Below are positions 1-9,321 of a DNA stretch of 59,161 nt, one piece after another (position 1 is the first letter of the stretch; each line of letters opens with the position of its first letter). The notes under the pieces were generated by a model. The model saw only the letters and a list, made by a program, of their open reading frames with translations. It did no database searches and was not told the origin of the DNA. Position numbers and translations under genes: made by a program. The DNA is from a virus: positions 1-59,161 of the IMG/VR virus record IMGVR_UViG_3300030104_002956; one strand, 5' to 3'.

Positions 1-101
1 ATTGCTGCTTGTAACCTAGGGTCATCTCCAGCAGTAATCTCTAAAGCAGTAGATAAGTCTTGACTAATTCTTTCACCTGCTGTTTCATACAACATAGGGT
101 C
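1..101. repeat. Terminal overlap, left copy
   Basis: Bases 1-101 recur at 59061-59161 with a single difference (G at 99, A at 59159). The copies lie at the two ends of the window, and joining them restores an open reading frame, so this is most simply the overlap of a circular or circularly permuted assembly. A true 101-bp terminal redundancy cannot be excluded. The unique genome length would be about 59,060 bp. Confidence 0.9.
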
Positions 102-374
102 AATAGTTCTCATTTCTTGAGGATTAACCCCAGCTCTTTTATAAGCTTCTTTAACAGCTTTAGAAGCTTGTCTTTCTGCTTTTCTCATATCATCTTTAGC
201 TCTGGATGCTTGTCCTAAACTAAAACCAGAACTAGCTAGCTTAGTAACACCACTTATAATAAGCATTGCGGTCATTGGATCAACAGCTAAATATGCCTCT
301 TCTGAAGGAATAATTAAACCAAATACGTACTGAAGGACAAAGATGTTAAGGATTGCGAGTATTATCTTAATCAT
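1..374 (-). CDS. N-terminal part of a split 279-aa putative internal virion protein
   Basis: This is the 5' part of a gene cut by the window edge; the rest is at 59060-58595. Joined, the frame is 840 nt (279 aa plus stop). The start is ATG at 374-372. The first ~20 residues are hydrophobic (MIKIILAILNIFVLQYVFGL), and a second hydrophobic or small-residue stretch follows, then Ala/Lys/Arg-rich helix (ASRAKDDMRKAERQASKAVK). An Ala-rich helical texture with membrane-active N-terminus, next to two other large helical proteins, suits an ejection or internal virion protein, but I recognise no named family. A TATATTTG box (378-385, minus strand) ends 3 nt before the ATG, so the message may be leaderless. 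Confidence 0.8.
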   Translation of the reverse strand, partial: MIKIILAILNIFVLQYVFGLIIPSEEAYLAVDPMTAMLIISGVTKLASSGFSLGQASRAKDDMRKAERQASKAVKEAYKRAGVNPQEMRTIDPMLYETAGERISQDLSTALEITAGDDPRLQAA

Positions 375-377
375 ATG

Positions 378-385
378 CAAATATA
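378..385 (-). promoter_or_regulatory. TAnnTTTG promoter box before the 279-aa gene
   Basis: On the minus strand the sequence reads TATATTTG, a perfect Bacteroidota -7 box. It ends 3 nt before the ATG at 374. No clear TTTG lies 19-21 nt upstream. It is one of nine such boxes found just ahead of minus-strand genes. Confidence 0.5.
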
Positions 386-390
386 CTAAT

Positions 391-1143
391 TTAAGGGAAA
401 CTTTTCATTGTTTCAGAACTTACTGAAAATAATTCTACTTTGGAAGTAGAGGTATTAGTGAGCTCATACTCACAATAATGACCTAATACACCGTGTGACT
501 CTGCTACTGTGTTTTTAACATATAATATAAAGTCACCATTACTAGGAGCACTACCTCCACTTATAGTAGTATCTATTTTTATAATTTGGTTTGTTATAGC
601 TTTTACTTCTCCTGCTAATGTAGGGGTAGACCCATAGTAAATCATATCACCTATACTAATAATACTACCTATATCTACAGAAGAACCAAAAGCAAGAGTA
701 GTTGCAGATGGAGTAGTGGCATCAACTGTGTCTACATTAGCTATACCATTAGCATATCTCATTAATAAATTAATATCTGTTTCTAAAAATCTAATAAAAG
801 CAAAGTAATTACCTTCTTTCTTTTCAAAAAAAGTAGAGCTAATACTTCCTGTTTGAGGTAAGTCAGTGGCTAAAGTAGCAGACCAAGGTGAGTCGGATTC
901 TAGTGTTAGTGTTTTAAATAATTTAGTATCTAACGGCCCTTTATTAAATACACTTTTAATGGTGGTATTATACTGAACACCATAAAAATTATTTCTCAAA
1001 CTATTAGTATTGTGCCTATATAATTGACCGTTCTTAAAAGTATATAAATAGTTGTTCATACCTTGAATATAATCTGGTATAAATGAATAAAAAGAAGGCC
1101 ATCCTTTTACTCCTGGGCTATATGATAAGGTTACTTCTGCCAT
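391..1143 (-). CDS. Putative tail or virion structural protein, 250 aa
   Basis: It is a beta-rich protein of 250 aa with no recognised motif. The N-terminal half is rich in aromatic residues and the second half in Gly/Ser/Thr, as in tail tip or adaptor proteins. It follows the 1681-aa nozzle-like gene by 3 nt on the same strand and precedes the putative ejection proteins, so it is probably a tail component made together with the nozzle. Position is the only basis for the role. Confidence 0.75.
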   Translation of the reverse strand: MAEVTLSYSPGVKGWPSFYSFIPDYIQGMNNYLYTFKNGQLYRHNTNSLRNNFYGVQYNTTIKSVFNKGPLDTKLFKTLTLESDSPWSATLATDLPQTGSISSTFFEKKEGNYFAFIRFLETDINLLMRYANGIANVDTVDATTPSATTLAFGSSVDIGSIISIGDMIYYGSTPTLAGEVKAITNQIIKIDTTISGGSAPSNGDFILYVKNTVAESHGVLGHYCEYELTNTSTSKVELFSVSSETMKSFP

Positions 1144-1146
1144 AAT

Positions 1147-4100
1147 TTAACTTGAACATAAACTTACTTGAACAATTAATCCATTTGCATCTTGTCTTAA
1201 CCAGTATGTATCAACTACTGTTGGGTTTGGATTAACATATAAATAATAACCAGCCGCTGCAGGCACTGTCATAGCAGCATCATTATAAATAGCAGTTGCT
1301 TCAGATGGCACAGCAGCATCTAAATAATAAGTTTGTAACACGCCACTTCCTCCACAAACTATACTTTCTGTAGCGCCAAATGATAAATTAACAGCAGTTG
1401 ATGTTCTATAGTCATATATTAAATACAAGTTAGACACTGGAGTAGTACCAGTATTCGTATAAGTAAAAGAACCTTCAAAAACTCCTGTAGATGTGTTAGA
1501 TATAGTTAAGTTATTACTTGCAGCTGCAGTTAATAAGTTATTAATACCTGTTTGTGTATTAGCATAAGTAGTACTACTTAATAAATGCAATAATCTATTT
1601 CCATTATTAGTATTAAAATCAAACGTATCTGAACCTGTTTTAGCAGACTTAACAGTTATTACAGCGTTAGGCGTTGGGGTAGTTCCTACTGCTACTTGAG
1701 AAGTATATACCTGATACTGAGCAACTCTATGTGTTCCACTACCTGTTCCTGTAGCAACATTTGTAAAAGTCACAGGCTGGTTGATAAGTGGACTAGATAC
1801 AGTTGGTGTTAAACTAGTTGAAACCCATTCATATTGATTATGAATACTAGGAGCTAAACCAGTAAACTCACTATTAATACATATTTGATATACATTAATT
1901 AAACTAGCATCTGGACACTGCGCAGTAATAGAATAGTTAGCAGATGTTCCTATAATAGAAACAGTTATAATAGCAGTGTCAACAGTTGGTTTATCTTTAC
2001 TAAACTGAAAAGTACCAATTCCAGTAACACTTCCAGACGTAGCAGTATTTCCATCGTAAGTAACAGATATATCAATATTACCTGAAGTAACATTATAATC
2101 TATATCGGTTGTTCCCATTGAATTACCTAAATTAACTGTATAAGTAAAACTTGATGTTTGATTATTGAATTCTAGTTCTGATCCACAAGACACTACTTGA
2201 GCGTCAACTGGTAACGTTTTGTTATTACTACTTAAAACATACTCATTCATATATGGATCATAACCCCCTATTTTTTGAGTATTAAAATCTTCTATAAATA
2301 AATCTCTAAAATAAGATCTCATTCCTGCTTGAGATATGACTTCTAATGATTCATTGGAATAAGAACTACCGCTCAACTTTATAACAGCTCCACGTTTGGC
2401 ATCCGTAAAATATTTATCATAACCAAACTCAGCATAACTTTCTGGGTTGTGACTAATGCCATATTCTTCTAATCTAGTTATTTGCTTACCTAATATTGTT
2501 GGTGTAGAAGTAACATCAGATTGACCAGCAGCAGTAGTAAGTAAGTTTTTGTTTACTAAAACATAAGATACTTTATCTTCTTGTAGTACTAATAAATCAT
2601 TTTGTCTTGCTTTAAGAAGTTCAATATTTCCAAAGTCTTCATTTAAGTCTTTGAAATTAAGTATACCTAAATTAAATTCATTAAGTCTATTTAGTTTGGT
2701 CTCATCATTGTATACACCACTATAGGTAATAGATGCATTTCTTCGTTTTTGTTTAAATTCAGAAAGTGCTAAAGTGTAAGTTCTTTCTCCAATGTTTACA
2801 GCATCCTCTTTAAAAGAATCTTGTATTTTACAACTTTCCATACCATTTCCCCAAGCATAACAGTTAAAGAAATTAGTAACTATAATAGCGTCTGCATCAA
2901 CTGTACCTCCCTCAACTGGAGTTGCTGAACCAAAAGCCACACTTAATACAATGGTATTAGCGTCTGGTTTTTCTAATACAGTATGTTCACCATTATATTG
3001 AGGATTGGTTGGAGATAAGTTAGTTTGTTGCACATTAATAATATCGCCAACAGAAAAAGGAGCAGTAGTTAATCCTGTGCCTCCTGTACTAGTGAGTGCT
3101 AAGTTTCCACCATAATAAGTAGATGCCGATAACCCTTGAGAAGATCTATAAGCGTTATTTTGAGCATTATCATAAAAAGTCCAAGTATTTTGGTTTTGAA
3201 CACTACCAGTATGTAAATCGTTAGTTATTTCAAAAACTTGATTTCCTTCATAATATATTTCATCAGCAGCATCTTCTCCATCTGTTTCTAATACAAAAAG
3301 ACCATCAGGTATATTACTTATTTTTACTTGTATAGATACTTTTGAAGTTCCATTAGTTATGTAATTTAACCTAGTCTCAAATCCTGACTTAATTCCAATT
3401 CCTGCAACAGAAGAACCACCATCATCAAAAGTGTTAAAACTAACAATATGCTCTCCATAATTCGAAGCATTTTGAGAAGTTACTATTGGGGCATCATCAT
3501 CAGTAACTGTAATAGCATTATTTAATTTATACCTAAACTTTTCGCCTTCATTCCCACCGTAATCTATTTCATCATTTGCAAAAAAACCACTGTTATTTGT
3601 AAACTGCTGCTGCACCATTTGATTTAAATTATCTTGAAGTGTTGCTCCTGACGAATATTCCTTATCAGCTCTTCTTGTGGTTATTAGATTACTGAATTTA
3701 TTTTTGTTCTCCTTGTTTGAAGTGCTACTAGGTCTATTATCTGGTCTTTCACATCTTATTTTTATAGTGACATTAGTTCCTTCTTTTATGGTAGCACTTG
3801 AAAATGGATTAGTTGATCCAGTAGACAACACACAAACAGCGTCAATACCTCTAAATGGAAGTAAAACATTTTTTTGTTTTTTACCATTTTTTTCATTAAT
3901 TAAACCAGGTTCATTTACTCTGTATTCATTTCCAGGAGAAAACTTAGCATAAGGACCTGGTCCTGGATAAGAGGCAGAGGCAGTGTCAATATTAGGATTA
4001 GTGGTTTTCTCTAAACAAGTAGCCTCTATATAGGAATTTTTAGGCCCATCAATATCTCTTTTTACTGTATATACTTCTCCATCCGATACTTTTTGAGCGG

Positions 4101-6192
4101 TCTCCCCCTCTAATAAACAGAAAAATTCAGTAGAGTCATTTTTGTCTGGCTCAGCTCTAATAAAAAACAAAGTATCATAATTTAATTTAGATGGCTTGAT
4201 AGCAAACTTATAATATTTTGCCCAAGATGGTGGTTTTTGAGAAATAGGAATATTAACCTGTGCTTTATTAATTAATGTAGAATTTTTTGCAGGCACATTA
4301 ATACTACTATCTAAACTAACTAATGCAGTGCTAGACCTAGCATAATCATCCATATAAATTATAGCTACATCATAATCTCTATTACTGTGTAAACTCTCTT
4401 TATCTCTATTTGAACTAATAGTAAAAAAACTAGGATTAGTTTCAGGGTCAGCAAATTCAAACCCCTCAAATGACTTAACGCCTCCTGCTTCATAAACAGC
4501 CATTAAAGTTTGTAAACTTACTTGTGTTGGGCTGGTCATTGTAAACGCCTCTACAAATCCCGTTTGCCCTGTTGGGTAAGTAGATGGAGAAACAATAGTA
4601 GAAGAAGCTGCAGCAGCATTTGGAACGGCTGAATTAATAGCAGTTACACTAGCTCCGCCCACACTATTAATTGCGCTATTATCTAATAAATTACTATTAA
4701 ACTGGTCTGTTGCTGTAACCCCTGTAGCAGCACTTGCAAAAGTTTTAAAAGGAGGAGAAGTAGCAGAACCTAAACCTGTTCCTATTAAATTTTTAAAATC
4801 ATCACTACCTACAAATGAAGCCACATCAGCATAAGTATCTGTCAATTGAATAGTAGAAGTAATTGTAAATGAAAAATCAGAAGACCTGGTTAAGTTTAAT
4901 GTTGCTGCAGTTTGATTATATATATTAGCACCACTCGATAAACTTGTAAAAGTAGCTGTAAAAGAAACAAAAGCTCCTTGATTAAATTGTGTTAAACCAA
5001 AATCATAAACTGCTTTTGATTTATCCACACTTATTGTACTAGGACTTGAACTAGCATTAAGCACTTGATAGTCTGAAGATAATAATTGACCTTTAAATTC
5101 ACCAGGTATATTAACTAAACTAGTTACATAATCTAATTTAACGTCTAACCCACTACTGTCTTTCATATCATATCCATCTACATAATTACCTAACATTAAT
5201 CTGTTTCCAGATTGTGTCAAAGCTTTGGCTTTTAATGGAATGGCATCATAAAGCCTTGAAGATTCATTTGCTGAAAGAACACTAAATACTTCTTTGTTTC
5301 TAAAAAATATAGATTGAGTAGTATTATCTGCCCATCCTAAATCTGATTTACTATACCTATCTATTACTTTAATTACTAAACTTGAACTTTCTTTATAACA
5401 AACTTCTATTTCTTTTACTAAAGAAGAGCCTGTATTAAAAAAAACAGTGGCTGCGTTATATGCATTAACCATTGATTCATTTTTAATAGTATTAAAATCT
5501 ACTTCTACAGGAATGTCATTTTCTGGCTCAAATGCAGGTGAACTAAATGGAGATAAAGCAGAGTACTCTCCATCTTCATATCTAAACCTGTATGCAAAAG
5601 AAACAAACTTATCTGTTAAAAAACTTTGATCATCGTTATCAGCACTAGATAAAGTAAAAGTAGGTGGATTAATAGGTGGCTTTACTATTAACTTAATCTC
5701 ATCTGCTGTTATTTGGTCTACGCCACCAACAGGAAAAGCATAAGACCTATCTACATTTATTTTTCTAGGTGGATTTAAATTATCAGTAAATATTAAAAAC
5801 CTATCTATTAACTCAACTCCTGTTATTAAATTACTTGGGTTAAAATTTAATACAGTAGTAGATATAACGTGGTATACAGTAGCAGAGGTTTTTACATTGA
5901 ATGAAACAATTAAGTCAACTACTCCAGGATCAGTAATAAACCAATATATAGTTTCATCAGAATCATCTGCATAAGAACCAATACAAAGTGCATTAGCACT
6001 CAATGCCACTCCTTGATTGGTAATATTAGTTAATAAAGTATTTCCTTTAGTATTCTCTAAAGTTCCAATCTCAGAATCTTCTGTGGAACCTAACCTGGCA
6101 TTTAATGCATCTACATATTCTCCAGGAGGTAGTATCCTTTCGTCAGTAGACTTATTCATTACGCCTTTAAAGAATAAACTATTTAATTGCAT
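1147..6192 (-). CDS. Very large tail nozzle/tubular-B-like structural protein, 1681 aa
   Basis: It is the second largest protein of the genome. The N-terminus (about residues 8-60) contains a pattern like GVMNKSTDERILPPGEYVDA followed by LNARL and a conserved 'IGTLENTKGN', which I associate with large tail proteins of environmental podoviruses. Beta-propeller-like stretches follow, and around residues 1180-1330 there is a segment of the type LNEFNLGILNFKDLNEDFG with regular short strands. The C-terminal third is Thr/Ser/Asn-rich repeats like adhesive domains. It follows two connector-sized genes (309 and 307 aa) in the order adaptor, adaptor, nozzle seen in T7/P22-like tails (gp11/gp12; gp4/gp10). 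The nozzle role is inferred from size, order and texture, not from a conserved active site. Confidence 0.8.
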   Translation of the reverse strand: MQLNSLFFKGVMNKSTDERILPPGEYVDALNARLGSTEDSEIGTLENTKGNTLLTNITNQGVALSANALCIGSYADDSDETIYWFITDPGVVDLIVSFNVKTSATVYHVISTTVLNFNPSNLITGVELIDRFLIFTDNLNPPRKINVDRSYAFPVGGVDQITADEIKLIVKPPINPPTFTLSSADNDDQSFLTDKFVSFAYRFRYEDGEYSALSPFSSPAFEPENDIPVEVDFNTIKNESMVNAYNAATVFFNTGSSLVKEIEVCYKESSSLVIKVIDRYSKSDLGWADNTTQSIFFRNKEVFSVLSANESSRLYDAIPLKAKALTQSGNRLMLGNYVDGYDMKDSSGLDVKLDYVTSLVNIPGEFKGQLLSSDYQVLNASSSPSTISVDKSKAVYDFGLTQFNQGAFVSFTATFTSLSSGANIYNQTAATLNLTRSSDFSFTITSTIQLTDTYADVASFVGSDDFKNLIGTGLGSATSPPFKTFASAATGVTATDQFNSNLLDNSAINSVGGASVTAINSAVPNAAAASSTIVSPSTYPTGQTGFVEAFTMTSPTQVSLQTLMAVYEAGGVKSFEGFEFADPETNPSFFTISSNRDKESLHSNRDYDVAIIYMDDYARSSTALVSLDSSINVPAKNSTLINKAQVNIPISQKPPSWAKYYKFAIKPSKLNYDTLFFIRAEPDKNDSTEFFCLLEGETAQKVSDGEVYTVKRDIDGPKNSYIEATCLEKTTNPNIDTASASYPGPGPYAKFSPGNEYRVNEPGLINEKNGKKQKNVLLPFRGIDAVCVLSTGSTNPFSSATIKEGTNVTIKIRCERPDNRPSSTSNKENKNKFSNLITTRRADKEYSSGATLQDNLNQMVQQQFTNNSGFFANDEIDYGGNEGEKFRYKLNNAITVTDDDAPIVTSQNASNYGEHIVSFNTFDDGGSSVAGIGIKSGFETRLNYITNGTSKVSIQVKISNIPDGLFVLETDGEDAADEIYYEGNQVFEITNDLHTGSVQNQNTWTFYDNAQNNAYRSSQGLSASTYYGGNLALTSTGGTGLTTAPFSVGDIINVQQTNLSPTNPQYNGEHTVLEKPDANTIVLSVAFGSATPVEGGTVDADAIIVTNFFNCYAWGNGMESCKIQDSFKEDAVNIGERTYTLALSEFKQKRRNASITYSGVYNDETKLNRLNEFNLGILNFKDLNEDFGNIELLKARQNDLLVLQEDKVSYVLVNKNLLTTAAGQSDVTSTPTILGKQITRLEEYGISHNPESYAEFGYDKYFTDAKRGAVIKLSGSSYSNESLEVISQAGMRSYFRDLFIEDFNTQKIGGYDPYMNEYVLSSNNKTLPVDAQVVSCGSELEFNNQTSSFTYTVNLGNSMGTTDIDYNVTSGNIDISVTYDGNTATSGSVTGIGTFQFSKDKPTVDTAIITVSIIGTSANYSITAQCPDASLINVYQICINSEFTGLAPSIHNQYEWVSTSLTPTVSSPLINQPVTFTNVATGTGSGTHRVAQYQVYTSQVAVGTTPTPNAVITVKSAKTGSDTFDFNTNNGNRLLHLLSSTTYANTQTGINNLLTAAASNNLTISNTSTGVFEGSFTYTNTGTTPVSNLYLIYDYRTSTAVNLSFGATESIVCGGSGVLQTYYLDAAVPSEATAIYNDAAMTVPAAAGYYLYVNPNPTVVDTYWLRQDANGLIVQVSLCSS

Positions 6193-6193
6193 A

Positions 6194-7117
6194 TTACTTT
6201 ATAATCTTATCCTGGCCTCTTAAATTCATAAGTAGTCTTCCAGGGTGAATGTTACTCATTCTTATTTTGGCATTTCTTAATAGTGCTGACTTACTTTTTC
6301 TGTATCGGTTTATAACGTATTCTGGTTCGTTTAGTTTAGTATTTAATATAGAGTAACTTATATAAGAGTATAAAAACTCTTCAAACATTTTATTTACAGT
6401 AACCAAAGAGTCATTACCATTTTCCATACCATCTGAAACATATTCTAATATAACAGACCTATTAGCTGCTCCTGAACTAAAATTAATAACGCCACCCTTA
6501 CTATTTATTTTAAATGTAGGTAGTGCGTTAGCGGTCTCAGTATTTAAACCAAACCTTTTTCCTACAGCATAATCAAAGTACCAGCATCCATCTATGCACC
6601 AACCCTCCATATTGTCGTAAGGGCTATTTTTATTTAAATAAATACTTTTTTTAGTATTATTAATTCTTTCTAAATCAATAGTAGAGTTTTCTGGTTTTAA
6701 TACATTACCATCTTGATCAAATAAAATCTTATTATTATTATCTTGAAGATAGGCCTCTGCGTAATTAGTTTGAATATTTTCTGTTAAAGGAAATAAATAA
6801 CCGTTATGATATATAGATACTCTAACCCAGTTTATGTAATCTGATGGTAATATATATCTTAGATTATCTCCTACGTCTAACTGTAATATTTTTATTTCTT
6901 TAAAGGCATCGTAGTTTAATTCTTGTATTGCTCTTTTAGCGTGAAATAAAATTTGATATCTATCTACATTGTTAATTAATTTATTGTTGCCAACATACAT
7001 TAACATATAGTTATTTACGATATCCTGTAAAGAAACATATTGGTAAGAACCCCAGTTCGCATTCTCAGGAACATTACCATTGTTTTCATAATATTGATAT
7101 TGTGATATATAAGCCAT
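6194..7117 (-). CDS. Putative head-tail connector/tail tubular A-like protein, 307 aa
   Basis: It starts MAYISQYQYYENNGN and has an N-terminal helical region (about 30-75: 'INNVDRYQILFHAKRAIQEL') of the type found in head-tail adaptor proteins, then a beta-rich middle and a helical Arg/Lys-rich C-terminus ending RKSKSALLRNAKIRMSNIHP. It overlaps its upstream neighbour by one base and is followed after one base by the nozzle-like gene. Position between the portal/capsid genes and the nozzle fits a P22 gp4- or T7 gp11-like tail adaptor. Not proven by motif. Confidence 0.75.
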   Translation of the reverse strand: MAYISQYQYYENNGNVPENANWGSYQYVSLQDIVNNYMLMYVGNNKLINNVDRYQILFHAKRAIQELNYDAFKEIKILQLDVGDNLRYILPSDYINWVRVSIYHNGYLFPLTENIQTNYAEAYLQDNNNKILFDQDGNVLKPENSTIDLERINNTKKSIYLNKNSPYDNMEGWCIDGCWYFDYAVGKRFGLNTETANALPTFKINSKGGVINFSSGAANRSVILEYVSDGMENGNDSLVTVNKMFEEFLYSYISYSILNTKLNEPEYVINRYRKSKSALLRNAKIRMSNIHPGRLLMNLRGQDKIIK

Positions 7118-8046
7118 TAACTATTTTCTTGTACCATTTCCATTTTTTGCTGTGCATCAGCTACTTGAACTACTTCAGATTCTCTAATAGATAAACCAGC
7201 GTATTTTAAAATACTTATTACTAAATCCGTTTCGTCTGACAGTGGTAACTCAAAGTCTTGATAATCTGCTTGAGATTGGTCAAAAAGAGGTTGACCACCA
7301 CTAAGAGAAGTAAAAGTCCATTTAGGGTCTTTTGGATATCTAACATATTGAGTTTGTAAATCAGCTGGTCCAGATATAGTAGTTGGATAAGCAGTAACGT
7401 TATTACCTTCTAATACATAAGCTGGATATTGTGTAGTAGGAGCTGTTAAGTTAGAGTTAGTTAAATAAAATATTTTATTTTGATGCACTCTTTCTACTTC
7501 ACTAATATTATCATTATTATAAATTACATAATTTTCTCCGCTTACTATTATGTCACTGCTTAAATTAAGTGATGTATTAGCAACTGCCGTTACAAAAGCA
7601 GATGTGGAGTCATTGGTATTTACTACTATGTCACCTATATTTACTACTCCTAAAAAGTTAGCATCCACATCATCTAATTTACCTACGGTAGTTCCCGTAG
7701 TAGTTCCTGAAGCTAACTGAGTAGAGTAATAAAATATTTTATTAATTAAATAATAATCAGTAGGAAGCGAATAAATATTGGCATTAACTCTAGTTAAGAA
7801 TGACGTAACTGAAAAACTATCTATTACTTCTTCTATTCCTTTGGTAATGTCAGCATATCCTGTTCCAGATAGTCTAGTAAGTCTGTTGTTCTCTTTATTT
7901 ATTTGATTATTATACTGGTAAAAATAATCTTCAAATATATCTAATTGTGCTTGTTTTGCGAAAAGGTTAAAGTCACTGGGAGATATGTATCCGTAATTAT
8001 TTTTATTCAGTATAGAAAGAACAGTATTTCTAACAGAATTTATCAT
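7117..8046 (-). CDS. Putative head-tail connector/stabilisation protein, 309 aa
   Basis: It starts MINSVRNTVLSILNKNNYGYISPSDFN: a short helical head domain, then beta-rich central part (about 110-230) with DDVDANFLGVVNIGDIVV-like strands. A C-terminal helix (about 265-309) ends in a Gln/Glu-rich tail. It is the first gene after a terminator and a TATCTTTG box, so it probably opens a transcript including the 307-aa and 1681-aa genes. Size and position match adaptor or ring proteins of podovirus tails. Confidence 0.7.
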   Translation of the reverse strand: MINSVRNTVLSILNKNNYGYISPSDFNLFAKQAQLDIFEDYFYQYNNQINKENNRLTRLSGTGYADITKGIEEVIDSFSVTSFLTRVNANIYSLPTDYYLINKIFYYSTQLASGTTTGTTVGKLDDVDANFLGVVNIGDIVVNTNDSTSAFVTAVANTSLNLSSDIIVSGENYVIYNNDNISEVERVHQNKIFYLTNSNLTAPTTQYPAYVLEGNNVTAYPTTISGPADLQTQYVRYPKDPKWTFTSLSGGQPLFDQSQADYQDFELPLSDETDLVISILKYAGLSIRESEVVQVADAQQKMEMVQENS

Positions 8047-8062
8047 CTAAAATCTTTTGATA

Positions 8063-8070
8063 CAAAGATA
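8063..8070 (-). promoter_or_regulatory. TATCTTTG promoter box before the 309-aa connector gene
   Basis: The minus strand reads TATCTTTG (TAnnTTTG), 16 nt before the ATG at 8046 and just downstream of the terminator at 8074-8108. This fits re-initiation of transcription for the tail genes. A TTTG at the -33 position is not evident. Confidence 0.5.
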
Positions 8071-8073
8071 AGC

Positions 8074-8108
8074 AAAAAAAAAGAGGTCCTAATCTTTTTT
8101 AGAACCTC
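8074..8108 (-). terminator. Rho-independent terminator after the 101-aa head protein gene
   Basis: On the minus strand there is a stem of seven pairs interrupted by one mismatch (positions 8101-8108 with 8083-8090; the 5' arm reads GAGGTTCT) followed by a run of nine T (complement of 8074-8082). It lies about 27 nt after the stop codon at 8135. Confidence 0.8.
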
Positions 8109-8134
8109 CCTTGTATTTTAAAAATTATCAATAA

Positions 8135-8440
8135 TTAACCGAATGTTAAACCAGAAATTTCTGGTACTCCACCAGCAGCATCTGCAATTCCAGCTAAACT
8201 TAATTGAAAAGATGGTTTTGTCCAAGCTAATTGTAAAGCTTTTAACATAGCATCTTCAATAGCATCTCTAACATCTTCATTGTTAGCGGCCATTGTATCG
8301 TGAGCTACCTCTACGTGTTTTCCTGATGTATAATGAATTTTAACTGATGTAGTACTTTCTTGTTCTACAATAGCTACATCATTTATAAGCACTAATTGGT
8401 TTTGCTCATTTTTGACGGGTATACTTAAGTATTTTTGCAT
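8135..8440 (-). CDS. Putative small head (decoration or completion) protein, 101 aa
   Basis: It is a 101-aa protein with N-terminal beta strands (SIPVKNEQNQLVLINDV) and a helical segment near 50-75, with no named motif. It is a monocistron-like unit: a TATCTTTG box lies 29 nt upstream and a terminator follows. A short, separately expressed gene near the major capsid gene suggests an abundant virion protein such as a decoration protein. That is inference only. Confidence 0.65.
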   Translation of the reverse strand: MQKYLSIPVKNEQNQLVLINDVAIVEQESTTSVKIHYTSGKHVEVAHDTMAANNEDVRDAIEDAMLKALQLAWTKPSFQLSLAGIADAAGGVPEISGLTFG

Positions 8441-8469
8441 AATAAAAAAATTTATGTGTTAATAAAAAG

Positions 8470-8477
8470 CAAAGATA
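8470..8477 (-). promoter_or_regulatory. TATCTTTG promoter box before the 101-aa gene
   Basis: The minus strand reads TATCTTTG, 29 nt before the ATG at 8440, in a 77-nt intergenic gap. It is a perfect TAnnTTTG box without an obvious -33 element. Confidence 0.5.
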
Positions 8478-8517
8478 GTCTATTTTTTTTACTGTGTTAG
8501 TGTGTTAACATACCTTA

Positions 8518-9261
8518 CTAACTCTTTAACATATCTTGAAATGCTTTGTATATCTCAACACCTTCATCTCTTTGAAAAAACCCAGCTACTGTTTGTATGT
8601 GGTCTTCACCAAAAGGAACCATTAATAGTTTAGTCTTTTTAGTTTTAAGATTATAGTAAACATCCTTACCATTGTTTCTCAAACTTAATAATCCTTTTTC
8701 AAATATTTTAACTACAGTGTCTTGTAATTCCAACATTGGGTCATTAATCGCATCTAAAAAGTCAACAGGATTATTTCTAGCAAACAATATGACATCTCTT
8801 TTTAACTCAGATGTAGTAAGTATTCTAGTGTCTAAATCTAAATATACTCTAGCTAATGTTTCCATTTGATCTATAGTTAATTCAGACGCTTGTTTGAATG
8901 CTTTAGATTCTATTTCTAAATACTCTACTTCTTTTTGAGCATCTGCTTCTTTATCTATTTCTTCAAACATTACACCATTGTCTGGATGGTAATGTAAAAA
9001 TTCCTGTAACACAGGATTTGTTTTAGCAACAAACAACATTCCATCTTCAAATATAACAGGTTCTAAAACAGCATTGCTGTCCTGCTCATCCTCAAAAGGA
9101 CTTTTTTGATTAGAAGCGTAACGTAAAGGTCTATTGTGAGTGCCATCAAAATGTAATAATGGCTTTCTTCTTGTGTTTCTAGAATTAAGTGTGAAACTTA
9201 ATGGTTGTTTATCATTTTTTAATTTATAAACACGGTCTTTTAATTCTTTCTTTTTTTTCAT
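8518..9261 (-). CDS. Conserved-looking protein next to the capsid gene, 247 aa
   Basis: It has a strongly basic N-terminus (MKKKKELKDRVYKLKNDK) followed by an Arg-rich stretch (RNTRRKPLLHF). The remainder is helical and acidic, with segments like LARVYLDLDTRIL and FLDAINDPMLELQDTVVKIF. I do not recognise the family. It lies directly downstream of the capsid gene behind a strong terminator, so its expression is probably lower than that of the capsid. A head-assembly role is inferred from position. Confidence 0.7.
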   Translation of the reverse strand: MKKKKELKDRVYKLKNDKQPLSFTLNSRNTRRKPLLHFDGTHNRPLRYASNQKSPFEDEQDSNAVLEPVIFEDGMLFVAKTNPVLQEFLHYHPDNGVMFEEIDKEADAQKEVEYLEIESKAFKQASELTIDQMETLARVYLDLDTRILTTSELKRDVILFARNNPVDFLDAINDPMLELQDTVVKIFEKGLLSLRNNGKDVYYNLKTKKTKLLMVPFGEDHIQTVAGFFQRDEGVEIYKAFQDMLKS

Positions 9262-9280
9262 TTGATTTAATTTAAAGTTT

Positions 9281-9308
9281 AAAAAATAGGAGGGGATTGC
9301 TCCCCTCC
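9281..9308 (-). terminator. Strong Rho-independent terminator after the major capsid gene
   Basis: There is a perfect 8-bp stem (9289-9296 with 9301-9308, GGAGGGGA) with a 4-nt loop. On the minus strand it is followed by TATTTTTT (complement of 9281-9288). It starts 13 nt after the stop codon of the capsid gene, as expected for a highly expressed gene. Confidence 0.88.
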
Positions 9309-9321
9309 ATAAATTATGTTA

